A stretch of 64,000 nucleotides of DNA from Pyropia yezoensis (lineage: Eukaryota > Rhodophyta > Bangiophyceae > Bangiales > Bangiaceae): positions 18,337,346-18,401,345 of the forward strand of contig CM020618.1 of assembly GCA_009829735.1 (NCBI GenBank), written 5' to 3'. Positions 11,503-22,576 of this stretch are shown here, in pieces. Below the pieces are notes generated by a model. That model made no database searches. It saw only the letters and a list, made by a program, of their open reading frames with translations, and was not told the DNA's origin. Within the stretch, counting starts at the first letter, position 1, and each line of letters opens with the position of its first letter. Position numbers and translations under genes: made by a program.

Positions 11503-13360
11503 CGCTGGCCGCTCGGCAGTGCCTCTGGCTGGCCGCACCCCCGCCCCATCTTCGCGCCCGCCGCGACAAGGAGCCCTTCTGCAGGACGCCTGCCGTGGAC
11601 ACTGCGACAGAGGAGACGTGGGGAGCAGGAATCGCCTTCAATAGGGAGTACGCTTGGGCCGCGCTCAGAGGACGTTACGTTGTCGCGCTTCTTTGCTTTA
11701 AACGAGGGAATACCATTCATATGGATTGATAAATGCGAAGAGCACTTGAATTTATCAATCGATTAAGAAGAGCCGGATTAAACAATGCATAAATAATTTA
11801 TTCCATCCATCATCGTCGGGAAAACGTACCACTCCCAGCACGGCTTACTGGCGTGTACTGGCGTTTACTGCGCAATATTTCTGTACTCAGCTTTCCTGCC
11901 AGGGCGAATCTGGTGCTGCGCCACTCAAATAGGGGACCGCTTTTTCGCGGCTCCTGCTGAGTCCTTCAGAGTGTGGGCTACAAGCCGCCGGTCGTTCAAT
12001 TCGCCCCGCGCTCGGATCATTCTGGTGGTTTCACAGCCTGCGGAACTTCCAGCATGTCTGAAGGTAGGCCACAAGTGCGGCTCAAGACAGAGTTCTCCCG
12101 CGCCGTCAGCGGCTCCCCGTCCCACGACCCACGTGTCCCACTTCTTTAGTCAGGGACGCTCAGAGAATCTAGAAGGCGCCCTCCGTTCGTCTCGGCCATC
12201 CGTCCTGCACTTGTGATGCACCTGCCCAGGGGGTGCCCTGTCTCAACTCCGAGGTGGCCCCTCGCCGTTCCGCACCGCGACCTCGAGCGCGCTGAGCAAA
12301 TCAGAGCTCAGCTCAGCTCTCCCGGTGCGTCCTGTCGTCCACCCCCTCCCGGGCCGATCCCTGCCCATCCCCCCCCGAGGCCTGGAAAGCACTCGTGCTA
12401 TGGGCGTCCAGAAAGCCCGCCCAGCACACTCCAGATTTCCACGACCCGGGACACTCCAATGGCTCGATTCGAACTTCTCCACTGCACACAGGGGCGGCGG
12501 CGCTCCTCCCGAGCCGGCCCCTCGCTTCTCAGCCATGCCTCACGCCTCCCGCGCGCGCATCCAATAGGAGCTCAGAACCACTTCGGGATGCGCGCGCACC
12601 TCTCACACGCCCCCCCCGCGCCCGCCAGGGGGTACAGTCATTATTCGACCATTTGGTAGGGGTACGTCGTGAAGTAGCCCTCTATCCGGGAAGAGCGTGC
12701 TTTTCTGAGCGACCCAAAAACCACTCCCAATCGGCGTGCGATCGGCAAGCACTCCGACACTGGGGTCATGTTTGGCGATCGTCCAGACTCGTGGCACTGT
12801 CGATCGTCGATGATTGACCTCTCAACCGCTGACTCTGTCACCCAGACGACCCTGCACTGCGCCGTGCACTCGGCCGCATTTCTGTTGTGCGGTGTGTGTG
12901 AGCAGCTTGTGTTCTTCTCAAAGATCTTTTTGCCTTGCCCGACGAGACGCGGCCGATCTGGGGGGCATCGGCGGCGGCGCAGTCTCAAGGAAGCGTGCCG
13001 CGGCCGCTGCAGTGGCAGCAGCGGCCGCGACGCTGACGGCCTGCCTCGTCTCCGAGGACGCCACCGGGAAGATCTCCTGGACGGCGGCCTCGGCCGCCGC
13101 GGCGGCGGCGGCGCGGGCAGCGCGGGGAGTCACAGCCGACATGGTCGCGCGGGAGCACCGGCCAGAAAAGAAGAGGGAGCGGGCAGAAGAAGGTGTGGGG
13201 TGGGGTGGGGAGGGTGGAGCACTGTTTTTGGGACGACGGCGTGTGGTCGACGTCGGTGGGACCGTGTCGCACCATCATGGACGCTCAATGTTGTCTGGCT
13301 CGATCGCTCAATATCGAGACGATTGACGAAGGCTCGGTCGTCGCACGCGGTCGACCGTTA
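11503..13360. other. Spacer with weak Ala-rich ORFs
   Basis: An 11-bp inverted repeat, GATTGATAAAT, with its partner spans 11724-11760 around a 15-base loop, in a locally AT-rich patch. A minus-strand frame at 12918-13142 (74 codons) is Ala-rich with an ATG start. It resembles nothing I recognise and may be chance. No other gene is supported. Confidence 0.35.
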
Positions 13361-13392
13361 TTCGTTTATATAGTAGGTACTATATAAACGAA
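13361..13392. repeat. 32-bp near-perfect palindrome, AT-rich
   Basis: Arms of 15 bases (TTCGTTTATATAGTA and its exact complement) flank two G residues. Both arms contain a TATATA-like core. The surroundings are GC-rich and have no gene close by. Confidence 0.8.
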
Positions 13393-15950
13393 CAGCACAT
13401 AATTGAATAGTTACTGTAACGCGTAGACGCACTGGCCTTGCCGACAACGTGGCGGGCTCACGCAACAGCTCCACAGTAACACTCAGCAACCCCCACAGGC
13501 CGCCCACGGGGCGCGTATTCTCAGGGGGCACTCGATCCTTCTCCACAGGCTCCTATGGCGCAAGCCTCAACCCCTCACGGTCGCCCAATGAGCTCTCAAC
13601 GATGCTCCCCAGGCCGCACCCCCTACGTATCCCGCAGTCCCGCGCGCCCTCCCTGGCAATCCCCCCCACAGCTGTGACGGGTCTGCTCATGGGGCATGCC
13701 TCTCATTACACAGTTTGGGCCCTGCTCACCCAATCGGACTTCAGCCGAGAGGGCGCCGCCCGTCCCTCACTCGCCCTCCCTCTGTGCGACCCTCACGAGT
13801 TCATGCATGAGAAGCACGTCCCTCTAGCGTGCTCTCAGGCTCACGCACTTCTGGCAAGCGCGCAGCTCCCCCCTCACTTCGTGCTTGTACCCCTGTCTTC
13901 TTTGTCGCCATCGTCCTCCCCACCCCCCGCGCCGGCGCTGTTTGTCCCTCGTCTCGCTCTTTCCGCAACACTCCTTCCTCCTCCCGTTCCTCCTGTCAAG
14001 GGCACTGGGTGTGCTAGCCTCTTCTATTGCTTTTTCTGGGCTTGCTGGTGACCGCCGTCGTGGGGCGCCTCTCTTTTCGGGGTTGGTGGGGGGCGCGCTT
14101 GTCACCAGACGTGGTAAAGTGTTTAGTGCTTTCTCTGTGTGCTTCGTTTTCAGCACTGTGTCTTTCTCTTCCTCGTTGTTTCTTGTTGATTGGCGTGGTG
14201 TTCTTCTGTATGGCTCTGTGATCCTTTTTTGCCTGTCTCTCTTGTTGCCTGTGTACTTTTCCAGTCGTCTGAGCGGGTTTCTATTCGTCTCCGCGCCTCT
14301 TTTGTTTTATTTGTACTTAACTTCTCTTTGACTCAGTGATTCTCGTTTCGTCTCTTTGTTCTTCTCTTTGTCTTTGTTTTTTTTCTTTTCGCCTCGTGTC
14401 ATGTTTGCGTTGTCATCTCATGTTAATGGTGAGGGTGAGCATGCTACGGAGGGTGCCCGTAGGAGGGCCGTAGGGGAGCACCCTGGGTGTCCCTCGGAGG
14501 GCCGAGAGGGGGGGGCACGGGTGCCCCTGGGGGTGCTGCCGGGGGGTGCCTGTAAGGATTTCCCCCCTAATCCCATGCCTAATACTTAAGGGATAATATC
14601 TGGGACCTCTCCTTACAGATCCTGCCGAATCAACTCTTGGCAACATGGATCAACTCCTTGTATTGTGGGGCATGACGCGGTGTACCTTCCAGACGCAAGA
14701 TGAGCCAGCCGCTGTCTCACGGTGTCTGCCGGCCGCACGACAGCAGCCATCGACAGCCCATCATGGCCTGTCGAAAGGCGCCACCGTCAGCACCCATGAC
14801 GAGCCACATCTGCCACAGCTGGCGAGTCCGTTAAAATGTCCTCGCTGCAGCATTGCAGCGATGTGACTGGCTAGCCGGCTGGCCGATTCGGCCGACTCGA
14901 TCGAATCGTGCTTACACGCCTCTCGGACCTTCGGGCCGACTGGCGTCTGGAGCCGGCTGAGGCGGCGCCCTAGGCGCCGCACGCCGGACCCCTTCGTTTG
15001 GGGCAAACTGGGGCTGCACTCCTTTAGTGCGCACGCCCGCCCATGCTTTGTTCTGAGAGCCATGCTTTGTTTTTGGGCCGTTTTGTGCCTACCGGTGGAG
15101 CGACGGGGAAACGCATGCTTTGGGGCACCTCGGGTGCCCCGACGCGAGTATATAGTGCGTGAGTGTCGGCGCCACCGGGGGAGACCGGAAGGGCAACCAC
15201 AGACTCAGACCAAAGACGACCTTCACCCTTTGAACCCTCTCGATCACCACCGACGTCGCGCCGTCCTCTTCCCCAGACCCACCACCGTCACCACATCCAT
15301 CCTCTTCCCCGCACCCTGTCGCCCTATTGGCTGGCACGGGTCGCTGACACCATCACGAGTACGTTGAGGGCTGCCCAAGTGTGGGTGGTTCCTCACAGTG
15401 CCTGAGTGCCCCTGGGGGTACCCCTGGAGGTGCCTGATGGCGTACAAAAAAGCGCTGTTTATTTCGCAGCGTACTGTCCCTAGCCGAGGTGACGTATAGA
15501 CCACAGCCCGCTCTGACAGCCGTGTTTGAAGGCGTCTCTCCGCGCGGTGCGTATGTTGGCGGATGGCATCAACGTAGTGTTGAGGAGGCGGGACACGCTC
15601 CACGACCAGGCGAGGACACGCTGCGGCTTTCAGGTGGCCGAAGTAGCTCCATAACTCCTCCTGGGGTGTGTGCTGGAGGTGCCTCGAGTGCGCGCATGTG
15701 CCACCGCCCCCCCCCAGACGTGCCAAGAACGCAGGTTCTGGTTCTGACTGGGTGCTCCTGGGCGAATATTTCCTCTACTAGATTGGAAGAACACTGTAGA
15801 AAACGGGGGTCAGTACACAAATATTCGCGGTCGCAATCTTGAACTGGGGGCCGTTTCAGCCGAAATGAAATCAATCTGGGGTTCGTGGTGCAACCGGCCT
15901 CAGCACGCCCCAGTAAGCCAGTACAAGTGGTACGTCTTCGCGACGATGAT
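13393..15950. other. Spacer, partly T/C-rich on the plus strand
   Basis: Positions 13880-14400 are unusually rich in T and C on the plus strand, which creates a hydrophobic-looking open frame that I reject. A 10-bp inverted repeat (GCGAATATTT at 15762-15771, partner at 15819-15828) is present. No gene is supported. Confidence 0.35.
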
Positions 15951-15952
15951 GG

Positions 15953-16660
15953 GTGGGGTCCGTAGCACCACTCGGCGCGTTTTCTCCAGAAACTTCGGCG
16001 CGCGTACAGGGTGTTGCGGCGGCCGCGGACACTCGGTCCGCGTCACCCGCGGCGATGACGCCGACGGCGGAAAATCCAACATCCGCCGGAGACGGCCCCA
16101 TCGCCACAGCCCCCGACATTGCCGCGCCCCACAGTCGCCCCACGACGCTGGCGGTCCGCACGCCCGCAGTGCCGCAGGCCGTCGCCGCACCCCCTGTGCC
16201 GCCAGAGCGCGCGGCTGCCCCGACGGCGGCGGCGGTCAGGGCTCCGATGTCTACACTGCCGACGCGCGTACGCTCGCCCGCCCCCTCGCCGCCGCCGCCG
16301 CCTGCGGCCGCTGCACGCGCTGGGCACGCGCCCTCGACCGCAGCGGCCGGCGCGCCAGCCCCTGTGGCAATGCCGACGCTGGCGCCCGCAGGTCTGCCCG
16401 CGTCGCCCCACATCCTGGGAGCCCCGTCAGTGCACCCTCGCACGCCGACGCCCGCACCTGCCCCGGCCCCTGCTGGGACGGCCGCCCCCAGTGCCGCCGG
16501 CACCCCGCGGGCACCGCCGCCGGCCTGGGCAGCCTCAGAGGTGCGCATTCCCCGCCTCTCGCTGCTCCACCTGCACCGGCGCCTGCCTCTCCTCCGGCAC
16601 CCGTCCTCGAGCGGGCGCCGCCCCCGCCGCACCCATCGGCCGTCCCTGCGGCTGTGGTAG
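15953..16660 (+). CDS. Doubtful Ala/Pro-rich open frame
   Basis: The open frame has 235 codons, starts at a GTG and is rich in Ala, Pro and Thr. Third positions are mostly G or C, but less uniformly than in the Sec24 gene. There is no domain I recognise. The opposite strand is also open over nearly the same interval (16875-15871). It could be a low-complexity exon, or only a product of composition. Given without a function. Confidence 0.2.
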   Translation: MGSVAPLGAFSPETSARVQGVAAAADTRSASPAAMTPTAENPTSAGDGPIATAPDIAAPHSRPTTLAVRTPAVPQAVAAPPVPPERAAAPTAAAVRAPMSTLPTRVRSPAPSPPPPPAAAARAGHAPSTAAAGAPAPVAMPTLAPAGLPASPHILGAPSVHPRTPTPAPAPAPAGTAAPSAAGTPRAPPPAWAASEVRIPRLSLLHLHRRLPLLRHPSSSGRRPRRTHRPSLRLW

Positions 16661-17117
16661 CCGCGACCGCACGGGCGGCGACTGTGCACGTCCCCGGCGG
16701 CCCCCCCATGCGGTTGGCCGAAAGTACTACCGAGCTCAAGTGGATGGGGACGCCGGGCGCCCCGGCGGGCGCCCCATCCTCTGCCAGCACCCGGCAGTGC
16801 CGCATTACGACGTCGGCGGTCCTTCCAGACGGTCTGTGGGTATCCAATACGCGCAAGCGTCTTGGATACGCACAAGGCCCGTCACTCTGTCACCCCTCTG
16901 CGGCCGTCTCGGTCGAATAGCTTGAGTGAGCAGTGGCTCACACGGGCGCAGTGTGGCGGCATCACGCTGGGCCCCACCCGACGAAGCACGTGATCGGCTG
17001 ATAGCTGTGACACGAGCATGGCCCGGATCCAAGGCTACAAAGCTTGTACGAAGTGCCATCTGCGCCATAGAAACGTGAATATAATAGTGTACAGCAGCCT
17101 GTCGTTCATGAAAAAAT

Positions 17118-17188
17118 TCTTTCATAGTATAGTGGTAAGTATGTCCGCCTGTCACGCGGAAGACCCGGGTTCAATCTCAGACCGACCA
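17118..17188 (+). tRNA. tRNA-Asp(GUC)-like sequence, probably a pseudogene
   Basis: The A-box region TAGTATAGTGGT and B-box GGGTTCAATCT are present. The D arm (GTAT/GTAT) and the anticodon arm (TCCGC, loop CTGTCAC, GCGGA) pair fully, and the anticodon is GTC. The T stem pairs at only about 3 of 5 positions. The acceptor stem (17118-17124 with 17182-17188) pairs at about 3 of 7, counting a wobble. The core is clearly that of tRNA-Asp, but the arms near the ends are broken. A tRNA pseudogene or the head of a tRNA-derived SINE fits better than a working tRNA. Confidence 0.6.
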
Positions 17189-17189
17189 T

Positions 17190-18080
17190 CCCGGTGAGAG
17201 AGTTTCAATGTTTTGCAGAATCGTAATTAAATAAGTTTGAAGGCACAAACGCCATGGTGCATCGTTTGGACCCCGCAGCTGGGTCAATGCTGCATTGCTC
17301 AACCTGACGAAGCAGCAGCACAGGAAGCGGTTCCTGCCGCGGCTACAGTCGCGCCATCTTTCCATGCTGCGACGCCTCCAACAGACCAGATGGACGTGAT
17401 CGCGCCGCCAGCTCCACCTGTGTGAAAACAGCTGGTGCGTTTGCCCATCCTCAGCATGAAAATCCCCCCGAAAGATGTCGGGGAGGCCGTTGCTGGCGAC
17501 GGTGGAAGAGAGGAGGGCGTCCCCAGCACGGGAATGGCAGGGGCCGGCGCCATCAAATACCAGTAAGGAGGGAGACCTCAGTACCGGTGGCCGCTCCCCC
17601 CCGCTGCCGCCCATCCGCGTGCACACCCACCGTACGTGCTGTGGGGTTCGACAAAGCCGTCGTCCACGCGCGCCACCCGTACCCTGTACGCGGTAGCGCC
17701 GCAGTACCGCAGGAAATGATGGCGCCGGGGTCGCTTGGGATGGGAGCGGCGGCCGCCGGCCGGAGCGACGCCCGTCGGCGGGGTTGACGTTCCCAGCGCC
17801 CCGAGGGTGTCGAGCTCCTCGGGCGGCACCGAGCAGGTGGCCGCCTCCACACAGCCCATTTGGGGACTATTGCGCAGGGTGAGCCCCCCGTGCGGTGCCC
17901 GTTCACTCTGTCCAGAGCGGCACCCTGGGGGTGGTCTGCCAGGCGAGGCGCACCCCGCCACTGTTTCGTGATGTTGGCGTGGTCTGAGGTAGCAGCCAGG
18001 AAGCGGGCAGCGTCACGCGGGCCCGCCTGCGTGCCGGTGCTAACAAGATGGGGTAGCCGCGGTGACCGGGGTGGGTGGAC
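17190..18080. other. Region downstream of the Ala-rich gene; possible further exons
   Basis: On the minus strand, parts of 17553-18000 stay open with moderately GC-rich third positions. A candidate donor (GTGATG) follows the end of the upstream frame near 18082. These could be 3' exons of the gene at 18082-20231, but I recognise no domain and cannot place splice sites with confidence. Confidence 0.2.
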
Positions 18081-18081
18081 A

Positions 18082-20231
18082 TCACCCTCCCCACGTGGCC
18101 GTGTAGGAAAGGGACTCGCGCTTGCCCCGGTGCGCGGGGTCCACCGGCACGCCCGCGCCGCACACATCGGCGGCCGCCGCCGACACTGCCAGCCACACTT
18201 CGTCAATGTTAAGGAGGGGGGTGCCGCCCGTTTCGCCTTTACGCGTGCACTGGGTGCCGCCGCCGCCGCCGCCGCCGCCACCACCACCACCACCACCACC
18301 ACCACCGCCGCCACCATCCGCGCTGTCGTCCGAGTCGTCCCCGTCGGCGGCGGTGGGCGACCCGTCGGCCGCGGCGGGCGGGGAGTGGCCGCCGGTCGGG
18401 CGGCCGCCGCGGCGGAGCGGCCGCCGCGCCCACCGCAGCCGCCGTCGGCGGCCAACCACCGCCGTCCGCCACGCGGCGGCGGTGCCGCCGCCGCCCCCAC
18501 CGTCACCGTCGTCCATGCCCGCCACAAGCCAGTCAGCGACAGCGGCGGCGGCGACGGCGCCCCCCTCCCCCCCCTCCCCCCATCCCCCCCCCTCCCCCAG
18601 GGCGGCGGCGACGGCGGCAACGCCCGCGGCGGCGAGCGCCACCGCCTCGAGGCGGGGTAGCTCGGCGGCGGCCGCGGCGGCGGCCGCCACCCAGGCGGGG
18701 AGGTGGGCGGCCAGGGCGGCGGCGGTGGCGGCGGTGGCGGCCAGCGCGGCGGCCAGCGTCGCGCCCGGGGGGCCCCGCGCGGCGGTGGCGGCGGCGCCCA
18801 GCGGCGGCAGCGCGGCCGCCGCAAACCGCAGCGCCCCGCGGGTGCGGCGGAGGGTGGCGGCGCCCAGCGGGTGGGGCGCCCGCCGGCCGCCGCGGGCGGG
18901 GCTCCCCGCCGCCGCGGCCGCCGCCGCCACGTCGGCCACCGCGGGCGGCGGCGGGGCGGCAGCGCCTGCCGCGGCGGCGGCGTCGGCGGCGGCGGCGGCG
19001 GCGGCGGGGAAGCGAGGGGAGGCGGCGGCGCCGCCGCCGGCGCCGCCCCTTCCCTCCCGCCGGGGACTCACCGGGCGGCGGCCCGCCGCCGCCGCCGCGT
19101 CCCCCCCCCCCCGGCGGCGGTGGCGGCGGTGGCGGCGGCCCAGGCGGCGGCCCGCGTGCGGGCGCCCGGCGCGAGGGCGGGCGCCAGCCGCTCCTCCTCC
19201 CAGTCGAGCAGCGCCCCCACGGCGGCCGCCCAGCGGGCGGCCCAGGCGTGCCACGCGGCCACCACCTCCCGCGGGAGGGTGGTGCGGTAGGCGGCGAGGA
19301 GGCGGAGGATGGCCAGGCCCCGGTTCCAGTCCCCGACCACCGCCGCCGCCGCGGCGGCGAGGAAGGGGGCAGCGGTGAGGGGGGGGCCGGCCGGCGGGGG
19401 GGGGGGGGGGGGGGGGGGGGTGTCGGCCGCTACCGCTGCTGCCGCCGCCGCTGCGCTGTGGAGCCGCCGGACGGCGGCCGACGCGGGGCTGGTGGCGGCC
19501 CCGTCGGCCGCCACGCCGGCGGCGGCCGCCTCTCCGCCCGTGGCCCCGCCCGCCTCGGCCACCGCCGCCGCCGCTGCCGCTGCCGCGGCCGCTTCCTGGG
19601 GCGGGCCGTCGGGCGGGGCGCCGCCGCCGCCGCCGCCGCCGCCGGCCTTGCGACGCGGCCCGTCTACCCAGGGCGTGGCCGCCGCGGCGACCGACGTGGG
19701 CGACGACGCCCCCCCCCCCCCCCCCCGGCCGGCGGCGGCGGCGCCCGGGGAGGAGCCGGCCGAGTCGCCACTCCCCAGCCGCACCACCACCGCCGCGCCC
19801 GCGGCGGCGACCGCCGCCACCGACGCGCGGGAGATGCGGCGGAGGGCGGGGGGGAGGCGGCCGGCGGAGGAGAGGCGGGAGAGGGGGGGGGGGCGTCGGC
19901 TGAGCGCTGCCGGGGGGAGGGGGGGGGGGGTGCGGGGGGTTGGGGGGGTGGGGGGGGTGGGGGGGTGGGGGGGGTTGGGGGGGGGGGTTGGTCGTCTGGC
20001 ATTGTGGGGGCAAACCCTCAGAAGAGGGAGGGGTGGGGGGGGTGAAGGGGGGGGGTGACGGAGGTAGGCAGGCGGGCGGGTGTGGGCGGGCGGGCGGGGG
20101 CGGGGGGGGGACGACGGCGGGACGACGGCGCGGGGAGTCGACGCCGGGGGGAGAGGGGGGCGGGCCACCACGGTCAAAGGCGGAGACGGGGAAGAGGAGG
20201 GTGGCGCGGTGTTGACGGCGGCGGGGACCAA
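18082..20231 (-). CDS. Ala/Pro-rich protein of unknown function, frame changes inside
   Basis: The upstream part (20231-19068) reads in one frame. The segment around 19190-19340, with DWNRGLAILRLLAAYR and the following Trp-rich helix-like stretch, has only G or C in third positions, which is strong evidence for coding. The downstream part (about 19060-18082) is open in another frame and ends with a less biased tail (NIDEVWLAVSAAAADVCG) and TGA. Between them lie a G-run and a consensus donor GTGAGT (plus-strand ACTCAC at about 19066-19071). An intron or a homopolymer miscall can explain the frame change. Poly-Ala, poly-Gly and a (GGT)n tract encoding about 20 glycines are present. No family is recognised. 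Confidence 0.4.
18280..18315. repeat. (CCA)n/(CCG)n trinucleotide repeat
   Basis: About ten CCA/ACC units are followed by CCG units. Read on the minus strand in the downstream frame they give a glycine run. Confidence 0.8.
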
Positions 20232-21424
20232 AAGAGCGAAAAATGGAGGGGGAGGGGGGCAGGCAGGCGGGCGGTGGGGGGAGGCGGCAGGGCGGGGGGG
20301 GCCGTCCTCCTCCCTGCTGTTTCCTGCCTTGCCCGCCGTCCCGCCTCCACTTGCGCCCTTCCATCCCCCCCCCGACCCTTGCAGCGCTCCCCCAGCCCCC
20401 CACGGCCGTCCCCCCCCCCCCTGGTGGAGCCAACTCCCCAGTCACCACCGCCCTCGCCCCCCCAACGCCCCCCCACCCGCCCCCCCCCCCCCCCAGGACG
20501 CGACCGAGCTCGTCGCGGGCGGGACGCCTTCGCCCCCGTCACGACCCCGTTACGGGGGGCATTCCCCGCGGGCGCGCCCGCCCGCCCGCCCGCCCGCCCG
20601 CCCGCCCGCCCACACGTCCGCTTGCCGGCCGCGTCGGCGGGGACGGCCACGGCGCGGGGTGGTCAGCGGGGACGGGGCGGGGGGGGTGGGGTGGGGTGCG
20701 GGGGCAGGGCCTGGAATTTCTATTTGCCCTTAGGGCAACCCCCCCTTTCCCCCCGCATCCCCCCCCACCCTTTCCCCCCCCCACCACCTCGCTTCCCCTC
20801 CCCGCCCGCAAGACGAGAAAACGCACCCGTCCCGCCCCGCGCCCGCCGGGCGGCCACCCCCCCGCCACCGCCGGCGGCGTCACGCGCGGGTGGCGCGCGA
20901 CGGGCAGGCAGGCAGGCCACGGCGGCGCCGAGTATTCCCCTTGGGAGCAAGGGGAGAGTGGGGGGGGGGGGGGGGGGGAGGAGAGGGGCGGGCGGGCGAC
21001 CCCCCTTGCCCGTTTTGCTCACCCTCCCCCCCTGTCCTTCCCCCCCACCGCCGTGCCCCCCCGCGCCCCTTCCCGCTCTACCTCCTCCACTGGCGGCGGC
21101 GCCCCCCCAGAGTAACGCGGAGCGCCACGTCACGGTGACGAAGGGGGGTGTGGGGGCGGGGGTGGGGGGGGGGGGGTGTCCACCGGCTGCGCCACCGCCG
21201 CCGCCGCCGCTGCCGCCGCGGCCGCCGCCGCCGACCAGGACCGGCCGGCCAGCTGGCGGGTGCCCCGCGCCGTTTTTGTAGCACGTGTACGTCATGAGGA
21301 GGGCGCGCGCCCCCGCGGGGGGGGGGGCCGCGCGTGCGTGAGGGGGGGGCGGTGCGTGGGAGCGGCGGCGGGCACATGCGGGCGGCGGCGGTGCGGACGT
21401 ATGCTGCTGCTGCGGGCGGGTGGG

Positions 21425-21456
<32 letters not shown>

Positions 21457-22029
21457 CGGGGGGGACGCCGCACGCCTCAGCGGGGAAGCGCGGGCGCTTG
21501 GCGGCACAGCCACCTCACGTGTAACGGGCGGGAAACGCACACAAGAGGGCGAGGACCGAGGTGTCCACGCTGACCGAAAAGGGGACTGAACTATGTTTGA
21601 TGACATCCATGCCTGCTCGCGCCCGCCGGTCGTGGCTCTGGTACCGTACATGCGGCCGTACCGCTGGGGAGCGGAGGAGAAACGGGAGGCGTGCTGCCCC
21701 CATGGCCGCCACCCCCACCACCATGCCAAGGTCTTGGCCGCCGCCGCAGCTGCCGCCGCCGCCGCCGCCGCCGCCGCAGCCACCACGGCCACCGCGCACG
21801 CCGGCGCCCCCTCCCCGCCGCCCGCCGCCCGCGTCGTGGCCGGTCGGCACGGGCCTTGCCGTGCCGTGGCCCCCCCCCCCACCTATCCGAGGCGCCCTCC
21901 CCCACCGGCGGCGCCCCGTCCTTCCCCCCCCCCCCCCCCCCCCACGTCGGCTCGGCACTGCCCCGACCGGGGGCGACGCCGTCGGGCCAGGGGTGGTGGC
22001 CCCGGCCGGGGCGCGTGCGCCCCCCCCCT
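20232..22029. other. Low-complexity intergenic block
   Basis: The block holds (CCCG)n at about 20576-20611, a G run of 31 bases at 21426-21456, and many shorter C and G runs. It lies between the 5' end of the Ala-rich gene and the 3' end of Sec24, both on the minus strand. Long ORFs occur on both strands, but they consist of Pro/Gly/Arg repeats, so I see no supported gene. Confidence 0.5.
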
Positions 22030-22541
22030 CTACAGGTGCCCGAGCCTCCCATTCACCGCGTCGACCAGCCACTCAAAGTAGCCGTCAAAGTCCCACCGGC
22101 GGTAGTCGCCGGCCGTGGCGGGCGCCTCCTCCCCTCGCCCCTCCCCCCCCCCCCCCCCCCCGTCGCCGCCGCCACCGTCGCCGGCATCCTCCACCCACAG
22201 GCCATTGGCGTGGCGCCACGGGGTGGGCGTCCCGACCGGCCGGCCGACCACCACCCGCACGGTGGTGAGGGCGGGGCGGGAGGCGAGGAGGCGGCCCACC
22301 ACCGCGGCCTGCGCGCGGCCGAGGTCGGTGGGCGGGGCGGGGAGGCCCGCGTCGGCGCGGAGGAGCAACGGCGCGTCGGCGCCGGCGCCGGCGCCGGCGC
22401 CGGCGCCGGCCGCTGCCGCGCCGGCCGCGGCGCGGGTGCCCGTCGGCAGCCGCCCCCCGCGGGGGGGCGGCGCCGCGGCCCTTGCGGCGGAGCGCCACCC
22501 CCCCACGCGGCCAAGGAGGGGGGTGACCGCCCGGCGGCCGC

Positions 22542-22576
<35 letters not shown>

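Noticed and set aside
13885..14331. Hydrophobic plus-strand frame resembling a membrane protein
   Set aside because: The hydrophobicity follows from a T/C-rich strand; third positions lack the host G/C bias and no upstream context supports a gene.
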